From: Sphingosinicella microcystinivorans
Lineage (GTDB): Bacteria > Pseudomonadota > Alphaproteobacteria > Sphingomonadales > Sphingomonadaceae
Direction: 5' to 3'
Assembly (NCBI RefSeq): GCF_003634215.1
Contig: NZ_RBWX01000007.1
Span: 1,164,945 to 1,228,944 of the forward strand
DNA length: 64,000 bases
How positions within the stretch are numbered: position 1 is the first letter of the stretch; each line of letters opens with the position of its first letter. Below, piece by piece: positions 9,617 to 18,079 of the stretch. The notes beneath the pieces were generated by a model. The model was not told the origin of the DNA. It was given only the letters and a program-made list of their open reading frames with translations, and did not search any database. A program made the position numbers and the translations under genes.

Positions 9617-9644
9617 CTCATAGAGATGCGTACGAGAGAGTCAA
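9617..9644 (-). promoter_or_regulatory. predicted housekeeping promoter of serC-serA
   Basis: On the - strand a -35 box TTGACT (9644-9639) is followed after 16 nt by a -10 box TATGAG (9622-9617). Transcription would start near 9610, giving a leader of about 48 nt that contains the two hairpins. Sequence-based prediction only. Confidence 0.55.
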
Positions 9645-9709
9645 ATGGCCATTTTGTGGCAACCGGTCCCGATGCTACAGGCGGGGCGATAAGGTCCGGG
9701 GGATTTTCA

Positions 9710-10858
9710 ATGCGTCTCAGTGATTGTCACAATATCGCGGATTTCCGCAAACTCGCGCAAAAGCGCCTGCCAGCACCCGTGTTTCACTACATTGACGGCG
9801 CGGCTGACGACGAAATCACTCTCGCGCGCAGTACGGCCGCGTTCAATGACTGCGACCTGGTGCCGCGTGTGCTCGCGGGTGTCGAAACGGTGGATATGTC
9901 CACCACGCTGTTCGGCAAACGCATCGAGATGCCGCTGTTCCTCTCCCCGACAGCGCTTCAACGCCTTTTCCATCACGATGGCGAGCGCGCCGTTGCGCGC
10001 GCGGCGGAGAAGTTCGGTACGTTCTGCGGGATTTCCAGTCTCGCGACTGTGAGCCTTGAGGAGATCGGGAGCATGATTTCCACGCCGAAGCTGTTCCAGT
10101 TCTACTATCACAAGGACCGCGGCATTAACCGGGACATGATCCAGGCGGCGAAAGCCGCCGGGTTCGATGCGCTGGCGCTGACCGTGGACACGATTGTCGG
10201 CGGCAACCGCGAGCGCGACTATCGCACCGGCTTCACCTCGCCGCCCAAGCTGACGCCTTCCAGCATGATCAGCTTCGCGACGCATCCTTCGTGGACGCTG
10301 AACTATCTGCTCCGCGAGAGATTCGAACTTCCGAACCTGAAGAACCACATCAAGCAGGGCAGCAACACGGCCGTGACGGTGAGCGAATATTTCACTTCGC
10401 TGCTCGACCAGTCGATGGATTGGAAGGCGGCCGAAGCGATCCGCGCCGAGTGGGGCGGGCCGTTCTGCCTGAAGGGCGTAATGTCGGTGGAATGCGCGCG
10501 TCGGGCGATCGATATCGGGGCGAGCGCGATCATGATCTCGAACCATGGCGGGCGCCAGCTCGATGGGTCACGCGCGCCGTTCGATCAACTTGCCGAGATC
10601 GTCGATGCTGTAGGCGATAGGCTGGAAATCATCCTCGACGGCGGTGTGCGGCGCGGCACGCATGTTCTGAAGGCGCTGTCGATGGGTGCGCGCGCGGTCT
10701 CCGGCGGACGGCTCTATCTTTATGCGCTTGCGGCGGCAGGGCAGCCGGGCGTCGAACGCATCCTCGGCAAGCTGCGCGGGGAGATCGAGCGCGACATGAA
10801 ACTGATGGGCGCACGCACGCTCTCGGACCTTTCGCGAGAAAACTTGCGGTTTCGCTAA
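9710..10858 (+). CDS. FMN-dependent alpha-hydroxy-acid oxidase/dehydrogenase (LldD-like)
   Basis: 382 aa, TIM-barrel FMN enzyme of the L-lactate dehydrogenase/glycolate oxidase family, oxidising a 2-hydroxy acid to a 2-keto acid at the membrane or in the cytosol. Seen: N-terminal DCHNIADFRKLAQKRLP, FMN-binding TVDTIVGGNRERD (158-170), phosphate-site lysine K255, and the catalytic block ISNHGGRQLDG with H279 and R282. L-lactate is the likeliest substrate, but not proven. The start at ATG 9710 has GGGGG about 8 nt upstream. The frame continues far upstream antisense to serC, but that is a shadow. The stop overlaps that of the diguanylate cyclase by 4 bp. Confidence 0.88.
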   Translation: MRLSDCHNIADFRKLAQKRLPAPVFHYIDGAADDEITLARSTAAFNDCDLVPRVLAGVETVDMSTTLFGKRIEMPLFLSPTALQRLFHHDGERAVARAAEKFGTFCGISSLATVSLEEIGSMISTPKLFQFYYHKDRGINRDMIQAAKAAGFDALALTVDTIVGGNRERDYRTGFTSPPKLTPSSMISFATHPSWTLNYLLRERFELPNLKNHIKQGSNTAVTVSEYFTSLLDQSMDWKAAEAIRAEWGGPFCLKGVMSVECARRAIDIGASAIMISNHGGRQLDGSRAPFDQLAEIVDAVGDRLEIILDGGVRRGTHVLKALSMGARAVSGGRLYLYALAAAGQPGVERILGKLRGEIERDMKLMGARTLSDLSRENLRFR

Positions 10859-12000
10859 GCCGCGGCAGAGATCCCGTTCTGCTCGTCCCTGATCTGCGCG
10901 GCGATACCGCCGCCGCGGCGCTTGGCGGTGTAAAGGGCCTCGTCGGCGCGGCTGATGAGGGGTTCGAGATCCTCTGCGCGGTCGTCTGAAACGGCATAGC
11001 CGATGCAGGTGGAAAGTTTCGCTACCCGGCCATCGAGCCGGAACGGCTGGCGGATCGCCGCCTCGATCCGCCGCGCGAGAATGGCGGCCTCCTCCGGGTG
11101 CTTCATACCGCACTGAACGATGGCGAACTCGTCGCTGCCCAGCCGCGCCGCCTTGTCAGACTCGCGGATGATGTAAGCTAGGCGCTTGCCGACCGCCAAC
11201 AGCAGCGCGTCTCCGACCGGGTGCCCGAGCTCCTCGTTGACGGCCTTGAAGTCGTCGAGATCGAGACAGTGCACCGCGACAAGTCCGGCGTTCGGATTGA
11301 GCGTTACATGCTCCTCGAACCATTCGCGAAGCGCGAGGCGATTCGGCAGGTCGGTGAGGCCGTCCGTGCGCGCCAGATTGCCGAACGTGATGCGGCGGCT
11401 GATTTCGCGTACAGTGAAATGGTAACGATCGAGCACGTTGCGAATGCCGCCGACGAGCAACGCTGTCATCATCGCCGCTGTGGCCCAATACAGTTCGCTT
11501 GCGACCAGGAAGCTGGAAACAAGGCCCGGCACCAAGCCGATGAACATGCTGGCGATGGCGAGATGCGGACGCGGCGCCATACCGGCGACGACGCCCGCAC
11601 CGTAACCCACGAGCAATACAGCGGTGAACAGGTGGGCTTCGTTCGCAGGCAGCATGAACACGCGAGCGCCAAAGGCGCCCAGGCACACTGCAAAACCGAG
11701 GTATGCGACTGCGAATTGGCGTTCGAGACGCCGCGCACGGTCGACGCCGAGACCCGGATCAAACGCTTCCCGGCGCCCGATAAGAGCGACGGCAAGGCGG
11801 CTGACGCTCATAAGCGCTCCAGCGGCGACAATAACCGCGAGCGCCGCGTCGCCGGTTTCCCGAACAACCATTGTGCCGCCCGCGATGAAGCCGACACTCA
11901 TGATCAACGGAGGAATGAACGCTGCGTAGATGCTGCGCACCAAATCCACATAGATTCCGTCGAGCACGGTTTCTGCCCTTGGGAAGAAGGCTCGTTTCAT
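10855..12000 (-). CDS. membrane-bound diguanylate cyclase (GGDEF domain, GSDEF variant)
   Basis: 381 aa. Residues 25-185 hold about six hydrophobic segments, a membrane sensor region with no recognised name. Residues 205-370 are a GGDEF domain that would make cyclic di-GMP from GTP. The signature is GSDEF (288-292), a variant that can retain activity because the third position onward is unchanged. The inhibitory I-site RxxD (R279-D282) lies exactly five residues before it. The metal-binding stretch LDLDDFKAVNEELGH (246-260) and the DGLTDLPNR block (213-221) are intact, so the enzyme is probably active and product-inhibited. Confidence 0.9.
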   Translation of the reverse strand: MKRAFFPRAETVLDGIYVDLVRSIYAAFIPPLIMSVGFIAGGTMVVRETGDAALAVIVAAGALMSVSRLAVALIGRREAFDPGLGVDRARRLERQFAVAYLGFAVCLGAFGARVFMLPANEAHLFTAVLLVGYGAGVVAGMAPRPHLAIASMFIGLVPGLVSSFLVASELYWATAAMMTALLVGGIRNVLDRYHFTVREISRRITFGNLARTDGLTDLPNRLALREWFEEHVTLNPNAGLVAVHCLDLDDFKAVNEELGHPVGDALLLAVGKRLAYIIRESDKAARLGSDEFAIVQCGMKHPEEAAILARRIEAAIRQPFRLDGRVAKLSTCIGYAVSDDRAEDLEPLISRADEALYTAKRRGGGIAAQIRDEQNGISAAA

Positions 12001-12163
12001 ACGCTACCCAAACACCCCGCGACTCTTACTTAGCTCTCTCAGGAGCAATTGGAGGCGAGGTTTCCCCATGCGGATTGAGGCAAGGTTAACGCCGCCGTCA
12101 AATGCGACGGGCCGAAAACGGCTGGCTGGTTGCGGGTGGCGCTCCCAACGCTAAAAGAGGCGC

Positions 12164-12808
12164 ATGCTGGGCCGTGTTCTTTCCGCCTTGTCGCTTATTG
12201 CCGCCGCGGCCTGTTCGGGTGGTGCTCCGCCGGTTTCGGGTCAGAAACCCGTGTCGCAACATTCTGAAAACACGCCTGAAAACGCGGCGGCCTGCTTCGC
12301 GCGGCTCGATCGGCTGCAGGGCATGAAATACCGCAAGCTCGATCCCCATGTCGAAGGGCAGTGTGGATACGAGAACGCCGTTTTGCTGCTCGATATCGGT
12401 GTCCCCGTCGCTGGGCTCAAGGCGGTCTCGTGTCCGGTTGCCGAATCGCTCTACCGGTGGGTGCATGAAGGCGTCCGCCCGGCGGCACGCGATCATTTCG
12501 GGGCGGACGTCGTCCGTATCCAGAGCTACGGCACTTATGCCTGCCGCACGCGCAACAGCCAGCCGGGCGCGCGGCTTTCCGAACACGCGCGTGCCAACGC
12601 GGTCGATATCGCAAGCTTCACGCTGGCGAACGGCCGTACGGTTGCGGTGAAATCCGGATGGCGCGGAGCGGCGGATGAGCAATCGTTCCTGCGTGCCGCT
12701 CACCGTGCAGGCTGCGCGCGATTCAACATCGTTATCGGCCCCGAAGGCGACGCTTTTCATCAGGATCACCTGCATCTCGACATGGGACGCGGGCCATATT
12801 GCCGCTGA
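12164..12808 (+). CDS. extensin-like C-terminal domain lipoprotein
   Basis: 214 aa. The N-terminus is a short signal peptide with a plausible lipobox at AAAC (C17), so the protein is probably an envelope lipoprotein. The rest matches the extensin-like C family (a D-Ala-D-Ala carboxypeptidase-like fold): ARLDRLQGMKYRKL, AVSCPVAESLYRWV, SYGTYACRTRN, LSEHARANAVDIASF and a final DHLHLDMG. The SEHARANAVDI and DHLHLD stretches carry His/Asp residues resembling a zinc peptidase site, suggesting peptidoglycan-related activity; that is inference. It stands 31 nt ahead of the LOG-like gene. Confidence 0.85.
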   Translation: MLGRVLSALSLIAAAACSGGAPPVSGQKPVSQHSENTPENAAACFARLDRLQGMKYRKLDPHVEGQCGYENAVLLLDIGVPVAGLKAVSCPVAESLYRWVHEGVRPAARDHFGADVVRIQSYGTYACRTRNSQPGARLSEHARANAVDIASFTLANGRTVAVKSGWRGAADEQSFLRAAHRAGCARFNIVIGPEGDAFHQDHLHLDMGRGPYCR

Positions 12809-12839
12809 CGCGCGGCACTTTGGGCGTTAGAGACGCCCC

Positions 12840-13718
12840 ATGGATGATAAAACCCCAGTCTCGCACCGAACGTTCCCCTCGGCGGAAGAGGATGCGGCAG
12901 CGGCCGCCAAGACGACACCGATCCCGCAAACCGAACATCCGAGCTATCGGCTGGCGTTTCAGGATCAGGATTTCCTGTTGCGCGAGGAATTGCGACCCGT
13001 TCGTTTCCAGCTTGAGCTGCTGAAGCCCGAGATGCTGCTGAAAGAGCACGGCATCGCGTCCACCTTCGTGCTTTACGGCTCTGCGCGCATTCCCTCTCCC
13101 GAAACCGCAGATGCGCTCGTCGCCGCTGCGCGCACGGATTGGGAGAGAACGGTGGCGGAGCGGCTCCGCGCCAAGGCGAAATATTACACCGAGGCCTACA
13201 AGCTCGCCCATCTCGTCTCCTCGCTGCCGCGTGAGGACGGCGAGCGGCATTTCGTGGTTTGCTCGGGCGGCGGACCGTCGATCATGGAGGCGGCGAACAA
13301 GGGCGCGCATGATGCTGGCGCGGAATCCGTTGCGCTCAATATCGTGCTTGAACACGAACAGCTGCCGAATCCCTATGTGACGCCGGCGCTTTCATTCCAG
13401 TTCCACTACTTCGCGCTTCGGAAGATGCATTTCCTCATGCGTGCCAAGGCTGTAGCGGCGTTCCCCGGCGGTTTCGGTACGTTCGATGAACTGTTCGAGA
13501 CGCTGACCCTTATCCAGACGCGCAAGGTGAAGCCGTTTCCCGTGCTGCTGTTCGGCCGCGAGTTCTGGGAGCGCATCGTCAACTTCGAGGCGCTTGCCGA
13601 AGAAGGTACGATTTCGCGCGATGACCTTTCGCTGTTCCACTTTGTCGAAACGGCTGAAGAGGCTTGGGAAATCGTGGCGGGATTCTACGAAATTTCTGCT
13701 ATGGGTGGCCCCTGCTAG
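12840..13718 (+). CDS. LOG-family (TIGR00730-type) nucleotide phosphoribohydrolase-like protein
   Basis: 292 aa, longer than the compact 190-aa LOG proteins because of about 70 extra N-terminal residues. The Rossmann core shows VLYGSARIP (78-84), SGGGPSIMEAAN (142-153) and the family signature PGGFGTFDE (209-217). Family members cleave N-glycosidic bonds of nucleoside monophosphates, for example cytokinin riboside monophosphate. They are often mis-annotated as lysine decarboxylase. The physiological substrate here is unknown. Confidence 0.85.
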   Translation: MDDKTPVSHRTFPSAEEDAAAAAKTTPIPQTEHPSYRLAFQDQDFLLREELRPVRFQLELLKPEMLLKEHGIASTFVLYGSARIPSPETADALVAAARTDWERTVAERLRAKAKYYTEAYKLAHLVSSLPREDGERHFVVCSGGGPSIMEAANKGAHDAGAESVALNIVLEHEQLPNPYVTPALSFQFHYFALRKMHFLMRAKAVAAFPGGFGTFDELFETLTLIQTRKVKPFPVLLFGREFWERIVNFEALAEEGTISRDDLSLFHFVETAEEAWEIVAGFYEISAMGGPC

Positions 13719-13756
13719 GGCGACTTTAGGAACGTTCGTCCGAACCGGGGAGGGGG

Positions 13757-15016
13757 ATGGGCGAAGCGCGGGATAGCGCGTCACGCATCGAAGCGCTGGA
13801 TATCCTGCGCGGTATCGCCATTCTCGGCATCATGCTGCTCAACATCTGGGCCATGGGCAGCGTTCCCGGCGTTGCTTCCGATCCGCGCATCTCGGGCTGG
13901 GCCCTGTCCGACCGCGTCGTCTGGTGGGTGCAGCAGCTTTTCGTTGAAGGCACGATGCGTGGGCTGCTTTCGCTGCTTTTCGGTGCGGGTTTCGTGATTC
14001 TCGCTTCCCGTCCGCAGGCGGGGCGCTCGGCGCTTTCGATCTACTATCGTCGCATGATCGCGCTCATCGGGTTCGGCCTCGTTCACGGCTATCTGCTGAT
14101 GTGGCCGGGCGATATCTTGCTGATCTACGGCATCGCAGGGCTGTTTCTGTTCCCCTTCCGCGATCTTCCGCCGCGTGCGCTCGTCGGCCTCGGCCTTGGT
14201 GGCCTGGCGGTCGTGACCGCGATCGGTACGGCCGCGGTGGCGGAAGGCATGAACACCCGCGAACATGCGGAGGCGGCGATTGCGGCAGGTGCAAGCGAGG
14301 AAGACGAACGCATCCTTGCCTGGCAGGATTATCTCGCGGCCGTTCAGCCTGACTTCGAGGCTGATGCACGATCGCTGGCAGCGCGGCGGGGAAGCCTTGC
14401 CGACAACCTCGCCTACAAGATGACGATCGCCAATGAATGGAACGATCTTGCCAGTATCAGTTGGTGGTCGCTGGATGCGCTGGCCATGATGCTGATCGGC
14501 GCCGGGCTGTTCAAATTCGGCTTTCTAGGCGGCGAACTGACGCACGGCCTGTATCTCAAGGTTGCGCTGACAGGGTATGCGATCGGCATTCCGATCAACG
14601 CCATTGAGGCGGAGCAGGCGGTTGCGGCGGGTTTCCTGGTGCCGATTCCGATCTCGGAGGTCACGTATCAAATCGGGCGTTTGACAACGACGCTGGGTCA
14701 CGCAGGGATCGTGCTCGCGGCGCTGCAGACGACAGCAGGTCGTCGTGTGCTCGGAATCTTCGCCGCGCCCGGCCGAATGGCGTTCACCACCTATATCGGC
14801 GAGACGTTGGTCGGCCAGTGGCTGCTGTTCCCGGGTTTTGCGCTCGGGCTGCACGGAAAGGTATCGATTGCGGAGAGCTGGTTGATTGCGCTCGGCATTG
14901 CGATCGTCTTGACCGCGTTCGCCACGTGGTGGCTCGGCCGCTTCAGAATGGGGCCGCTCGAATGGCTGTGGCGCTGGCTCACATATGGCCAGCGCCCAGC
15001 ATTCATTCGGTCTTAG
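13757..15016 (+). CDS. DUF418 / YeiB-like multi-pass membrane protein
   Basis: 419 aa with about nine to ten hydrophobic helices. The N-terminal motif ALDILRGIAILGIMLLNI is the hallmark of this family (related to heparan-alpha-glucosaminide acetyltransferase-like membrane proteins), and the C-terminal 160 residues, including GRMAFTTYIGETLVGQW, correspond to DUF418. The function is not established; acyl transfer across the membrane has been proposed for related proteins. The stop overlaps the stop of the cytochrome c gene by 4 bp (TTAG). Confidence 0.85.
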   Translation: MGEARDSASRIEALDILRGIAILGIMLLNIWAMGSVPGVASDPRISGWALSDRVVWWVQQLFVEGTMRGLLSLLFGAGFVILASRPQAGRSALSIYYRRMIALIGFGLVHGYLLMWPGDILLIYGIAGLFLFPFRDLPPRALVGLGLGGLAVVTAIGTAAVAEGMNTREHAEAAIAAGASEEDERILAWQDYLAAVQPDFEADARSLAARRGSLADNLAYKMTIANEWNDLASISWWSLDALAMMLIGAGLFKFGFLGGELTHGLYLKVALTGYAIGIPINAIEAEQAVAAGFLVPIPISEVTYQIGRLTTTLGHAGIVLAALQTTAGRRVLGIFAAPGRMAFTTYIGETLVGQWLLFPGFALGLHGKVSIAESWLIALGIAIVLTAFATWWLGRFRMGPLEWLWRWLTYGQRPAFIRS

Positions 15017-15678
15017 TGCGTTGCTTCCGCGGGTGCCGCTTCCGCCGGAGCGGCGGCGGCCTGTTCACCTGCAGCGGGCGCTGCATCGGTGGCGGCGGCA
15101 TCGGCTGGAGTTTCAGCGGCAGGTGCTTCAGCAACCGCCGGCACGGCCGGTAGCGGCAGCGGGCTGTCGCTCTGCGAGTTGAGGTAGACGAGCAGGTCGG
15201 CGCGATCCTGCGGCTTCGAAATGCCCGCGAAGCTCATCTTGTTGCCCGGAATATACTTGCGGGGCGATTCGACCCAGTGGCTGAGCTCGTCCCAGCCCCA
15301 GTTGCCGCCGTGGTTCTTCACCGCGTCCGAATAGCCGAAGCCGGGAAGGTGCGCGACCTTGGCGCCCAGAATGCCGTAGAGGTTCGGGCCCTGACCGTTG
15401 GCGCCGCCCTTGTTGACCGTGTGGCAGGCTGCGCACTTCTTGAACTGTGCTTCGCCCTTCGCCGGGTTGGCGGTAGCGAGGAACGCCGCGATCGGTTGCA
15501 CGGCTTCGGCAGCTCCGGCGCCCGCATCAGCTTCGACCTCAACACCCTCGACGACGTAGCCCTTCGTTTCGGAGTGACCGGGCGCATAGACGAATCCCGT
15601 GAGGATCGACAGGCCAAGCACCGCAATCGCGGCCGCGAGCACCCAGCCGATAATCTTGTTCCATTCGTAACTGTCCAC
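15013..15678 (-). CDS. membrane-anchored c-type cytochrome (CycM/c552-like)
   Basis: 221 aa. One N-terminal transmembrane segment (about residues 10-31) anchors a periplasmic cytochrome c domain. The heme motif is CAACH (C82, C85, H86), and the sixth ligand is probably M148 in NKMSF. After residue 170 comes a low-complexity Ala/Pro/Glu tail. It resembles the membrane-bound electron carriers that link the bc1 complex to aa3 oxidase in alphaproteobacteria. Partner genes are not in the window. It is divergent from pheA. Confidence 0.9.
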   Translation of the reverse strand: MDSYEWNKIIGWVLAAAIAVLGLSILTGFVYAPGHSETKGYVVEGVEVEADAGAGAAEAVQPIAAFLATANPAKGEAQFKKCAACHTVNKGGANGQGPNLYGILGAKVAHLPGFGYSDAVKNHGGNWGWDELSHWVESPRKYIPGNKMSFAGISKPQDRADLLVYLNSQSDSPLPLPAVPAVAEAPAAETPADAAATDAAPAAGEQAAAAPAEAAPAEATH

Positions 15679-15826
15679 TGCGCCCTCCGAAGAGCGGGGC
15701 CTTTCTCTGAAGCCCCCCGGTTCAAAATCGCGCGGAACATAGTTTCAGGAGTCGGGATTGCCAAGCTCCAGATCGCCGCAGGCTGCGCTTGACGTGGTAA
15801 GCCCCCGCACCGCAAAGAACGCGGCG

Positions 15827-16720
15827 ATGCAGAACTATCCCGAATCCGCCGCGCGGCTCGTTGAAGAGCTTGCGCAAGCCGCTGAAAAAACGCCGGAAAC
15901 CGCCGTCGCCTTTCAGGGTGCGCCGGGCGCCTATTCTCACCAGGCTGCGCGCGAAATGGCGGAGGGAGCGCCGACGCTGCCGTGTCTTTCGTTCTCCGAC
16001 GCCATCGATGCGGTGCGCGAAGGGCTGGCGGGGCGCGCAATCATCCCGATCGAGAACTCACTGCATGGGCGCGTCGCGGACATTCACTTCCTGCTGCCGG
16101 AGTCGGGGCTGTGGATCGTTGCCGAGCATTTCGTTCGCGTGCGCCACTCGCTGCTCGCCGTGCCGGGCACCACGCTGTCGGACGTGAAGGTCGCGATCAG
16201 CCATCCGCAGGCGCTCGGCCAATGCCGGAAGCGGCTTCGCGAATGGGGGATCAGCCCGGTCGCGTCTTTTGATACCGCTGCTTCGGCCGCGAAGGTCGCG
16301 GACGACGGGGACAAGACTGTGGCGGCGATCGCCTCGCAGCTCGCCGGGCAGCTTTACGGCCTGACACCGCTCGCCGAAGGAATTGAGGACGAGGCGCACA
16401 ATACGACGCGCTTCGTCGCGCTGGCACGCGAACCCAGGATGCCGGAGGCGGGGCTTCCCGCAATGACATCGCTGCTGTTCGAAGTGCGGTCTGTGCCCGC
16501 CGCGCTTTACAAGGCGCTTGGCGGCTTCGCCACCAACGGGGTCAACCTCACGAAGCTCGAAAGCTATATGCGCGACGGCCAGTTCCAGGCCGCCGAGTTC
16601 TACGTGGACATCGAGGGACGTCCGGACGACCCGAACGTTGAGCGTGCGCTCGATGAACTCAAGTACCACACCAAGTGGGTGCGGATGCTCGGCACCTACG
16701 CGCAGGCGCGCTCACGCTAG
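15827..16720 (+). CDS. pheA: prephenate dehydratase
   Basis: 297 aa from the chosen start. It converts prephenate to phenylpyruvate for phenylalanine synthesis. Substrate-binding halves show FQGAPGAYSHQAA near the N-terminus, IPIENSLHGRVADI, and the catalytic Thr block NTTRFVAL. The C-terminal ACT domain carries LTKLESYMRDGQFQAAEFYVD, the phenylalanine-binding signature. There is no chorismate mutase domain. Start choice: ATG 15827 fits family N-termini, but a TTG at 15758 with GGAG 6 nt upstream would add 23 residues and cannot be excluded. The 3' end overlaps the serine-hydrolase gene by 9 bp, tail to tail. Confidence 0.93.
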   Translation: MQNYPESAARLVEELAQAAEKTPETAVAFQGAPGAYSHQAAREMAEGAPTLPCLSFSDAIDAVREGLAGRAIIPIENSLHGRVADIHFLLPESGLWIVAEHFVRVRHSLLAVPGTTLSDVKVAISHPQALGQCRKRLREWGISPVASFDTAASAAKVADDGDKTVAAIASQLAGQLYGLTPLAEGIEDEAHNTTRFVALAREPRMPEAGLPAMTSLLFEVRSVPAALYKALGGFATNGVNLTKLESYMRDGQFQAAEFYVDIEGRPDDPNVERALDELKYHTKWVRMLGTYAQARSR

Positions 16721-17995
16721 ATCTGCGGCGAGCGCCTTTCCGAGCTCTTCGGGAAGCGGGTAGGCCTGTTGCGGCATATACTGCGTCATCAGAACAACGC
16801 TAAGCTTCTGCGCGGGCAACGCTGTCGCAAGCGTTCCTGCCGCTCCGCCCCAGCCGTAACTGCCGGGGATGAGGCCCGGCCCCGGCGTGATCACGACCCG
16901 CCCGCCCGCACCGTAGCCCTGGTTGCCTTCATAGTAGACGCCCCTGGGAAGCAGATTCGAGACCGCGAGCTTCGCGGCTTCGGGCGAGATGATTCGGGCG
17001 CTGCCATGGTGGCCGCCGTTCGCGACCATGCGCATGAAGCGCATGTAATCGTCCGCCGTCGACACGAGGCCGCCGCCGCCCGCGGGATAGCTTGCGGGCA
17101 CGGCATATTCGGTCTTCGGCGGAACATCGACGGGTACGAGGTTGTTGCTGTGGAGCAGATAATTAGTGGCAAGCCTGTTCATTGACGCAGCGGGGACGGC
17201 GAAGCCGGTGTCGTGCATCGCGAGCGGCGTGAGCAGCCGTTCCTGCAGCACGGTTTCGAACGGTTTCCGCGCGACCTTCTCGATAACGGCGCCGAGCACA
17301 TCGAGCGAAATGCTGTAGTTCCACGCTGTGCCGGGGTCGGCGATGAGGGGAAGCTCGGCCACAGCGTTCGCGAAGGCCTGCAGGCTGCTGGGCGATTCGC
17401 CGTCACCCGGCTCGCGCCCGACCGTGCGCATCCCCGGCATCAGACCGAAGCGGCGATAGGCCTTGCCGACAGCGTTCGGCATGAAGTGGTAGGTGAACCC
17501 GGCGGTGTGCGTCAGCAGGTGGCGCACCGTGATCGGCCCGCTCGCAGCGCGCGCTTCAAGGCTGGTGGCGGGATCGATCGCGACCTTCATTGCCTTGAAC
17601 GCCGGAAGGATGTCGCCGATCGGCTGATCGAGGCCGAGCGCGCCTTCGCTGATCATCTGCGCTGCAAGCACGCCCGTGATCGGCTTCGTCATCGAATAGA
17701 TGCGCCATATGCTTTTGGCGTCGACCGGCGTTTCGCGCTGCAAACCGAGCGTTCCTGCGCCGGTATAGAAAGCAGGGGACTCGCCGTTCCCGACGCCGAT
17801 GATCATGCCCGCGACCTTGCGCTCCGCCACATAGCGCTCGGCAAGCGCCTTCAGCGCCGCCCAGTTGCGGACGGGGGCTGCAGCGGGCGCGGCGGTTCTG
17901 GACGTCGCGGCACAGGCCGGAAGCAGCGCAAGACCGCCGAAAGCTGCGATTCCGCCGAGGAGGCTGCGACGGTCGAGCCTGGATTGCAATGTCAT
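16712..17995 (-). CDS. beta-lactamase-fold serine hydrolase, exported lipoprotein
   Basis: 427 aa. The N-terminus has a twin-Arg-like stretch DRRSLLGG followed by a hydrophobic core and a lipobox LLPAC (C28), suggesting an exported lipoprotein. The rest is the class C beta-lactamase/DD-peptidase/EstB-like fold: nucleophile motif SMTK (S101, K104), a Tyr motif in WNYSISLDVLG and late GGGGLVSTADDY and GYGAGGR stretches. Such proteins act as esterases or D-amino-acid peptidases. I would not call it an antibiotic-resistance enzyme. It is transcribed divergently from the ParA-like gene. Confidence 0.87.
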   Translation of the reverse strand: MTLQSRLDRRSLLGGIAAFGGLALLPACAATSRTAAPAAAPVRNWAALKALAERYVAERKVAGMIIGVGNGESPAFYTGAGTLGLQRETPVDAKSIWRIYSMTKPITGVLAAQMISEGALGLDQPIGDILPAFKAMKVAIDPATSLEARAASGPITVRHLLTHTAGFTYHFMPNAVGKAYRRFGLMPGMRTVGREPGDGESPSSLQAFANAVAELPLIADPGTAWNYSISLDVLGAVIEKVARKPFETVLQERLLTPLAMHDTGFAVPAASMNRLATNYLLHSNNLVPVDVPPKTEYAVPASYPAGGGGLVSTADDYMRFMRMVANGGHHGSARIISPEAAKLAVSNLLPRGVYYEGNQGYGAGGRVVITPGPGLIPGSYGWGGAAGTLATALPAQKLSVVLMTQYMPQQAYPLPEELGKALAADLA

Positions 17996-18079
17996 CGGCG
18001 ACGATTCCCCTGTTGGCTACGTGGCTTAGAAATGCCACATGAGTGCCATGGAAAAACAGGACGTCAACGGCGGAGCGGC

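Noticed and set aside
8441..9709. Long N-terminal extension of the hydroxy-acid oxidase
   Set aside because: It runs antisense through serC and its promoter; family similarity and a ribosome binding site both start at 9710.
12840..13718. Lysine decarboxylase
   Set aside because: PGGxGTxxE is the LOG-family phosphoribohydrolase signature; there is no PLP-binding site.
16712..17995. Antibiotic-resistance beta-lactamase
   Set aside because: The sequence fits the broad serine-hydrolase/esterase branch; there is no typical KTG-linked resistance signature or mobile context.
17213..18079. Long N-terminal extension of the ParA-like ATPase
   Set aside because: Antisense to the serine-hydrolase gene; the P-loop protein starts at 18080.
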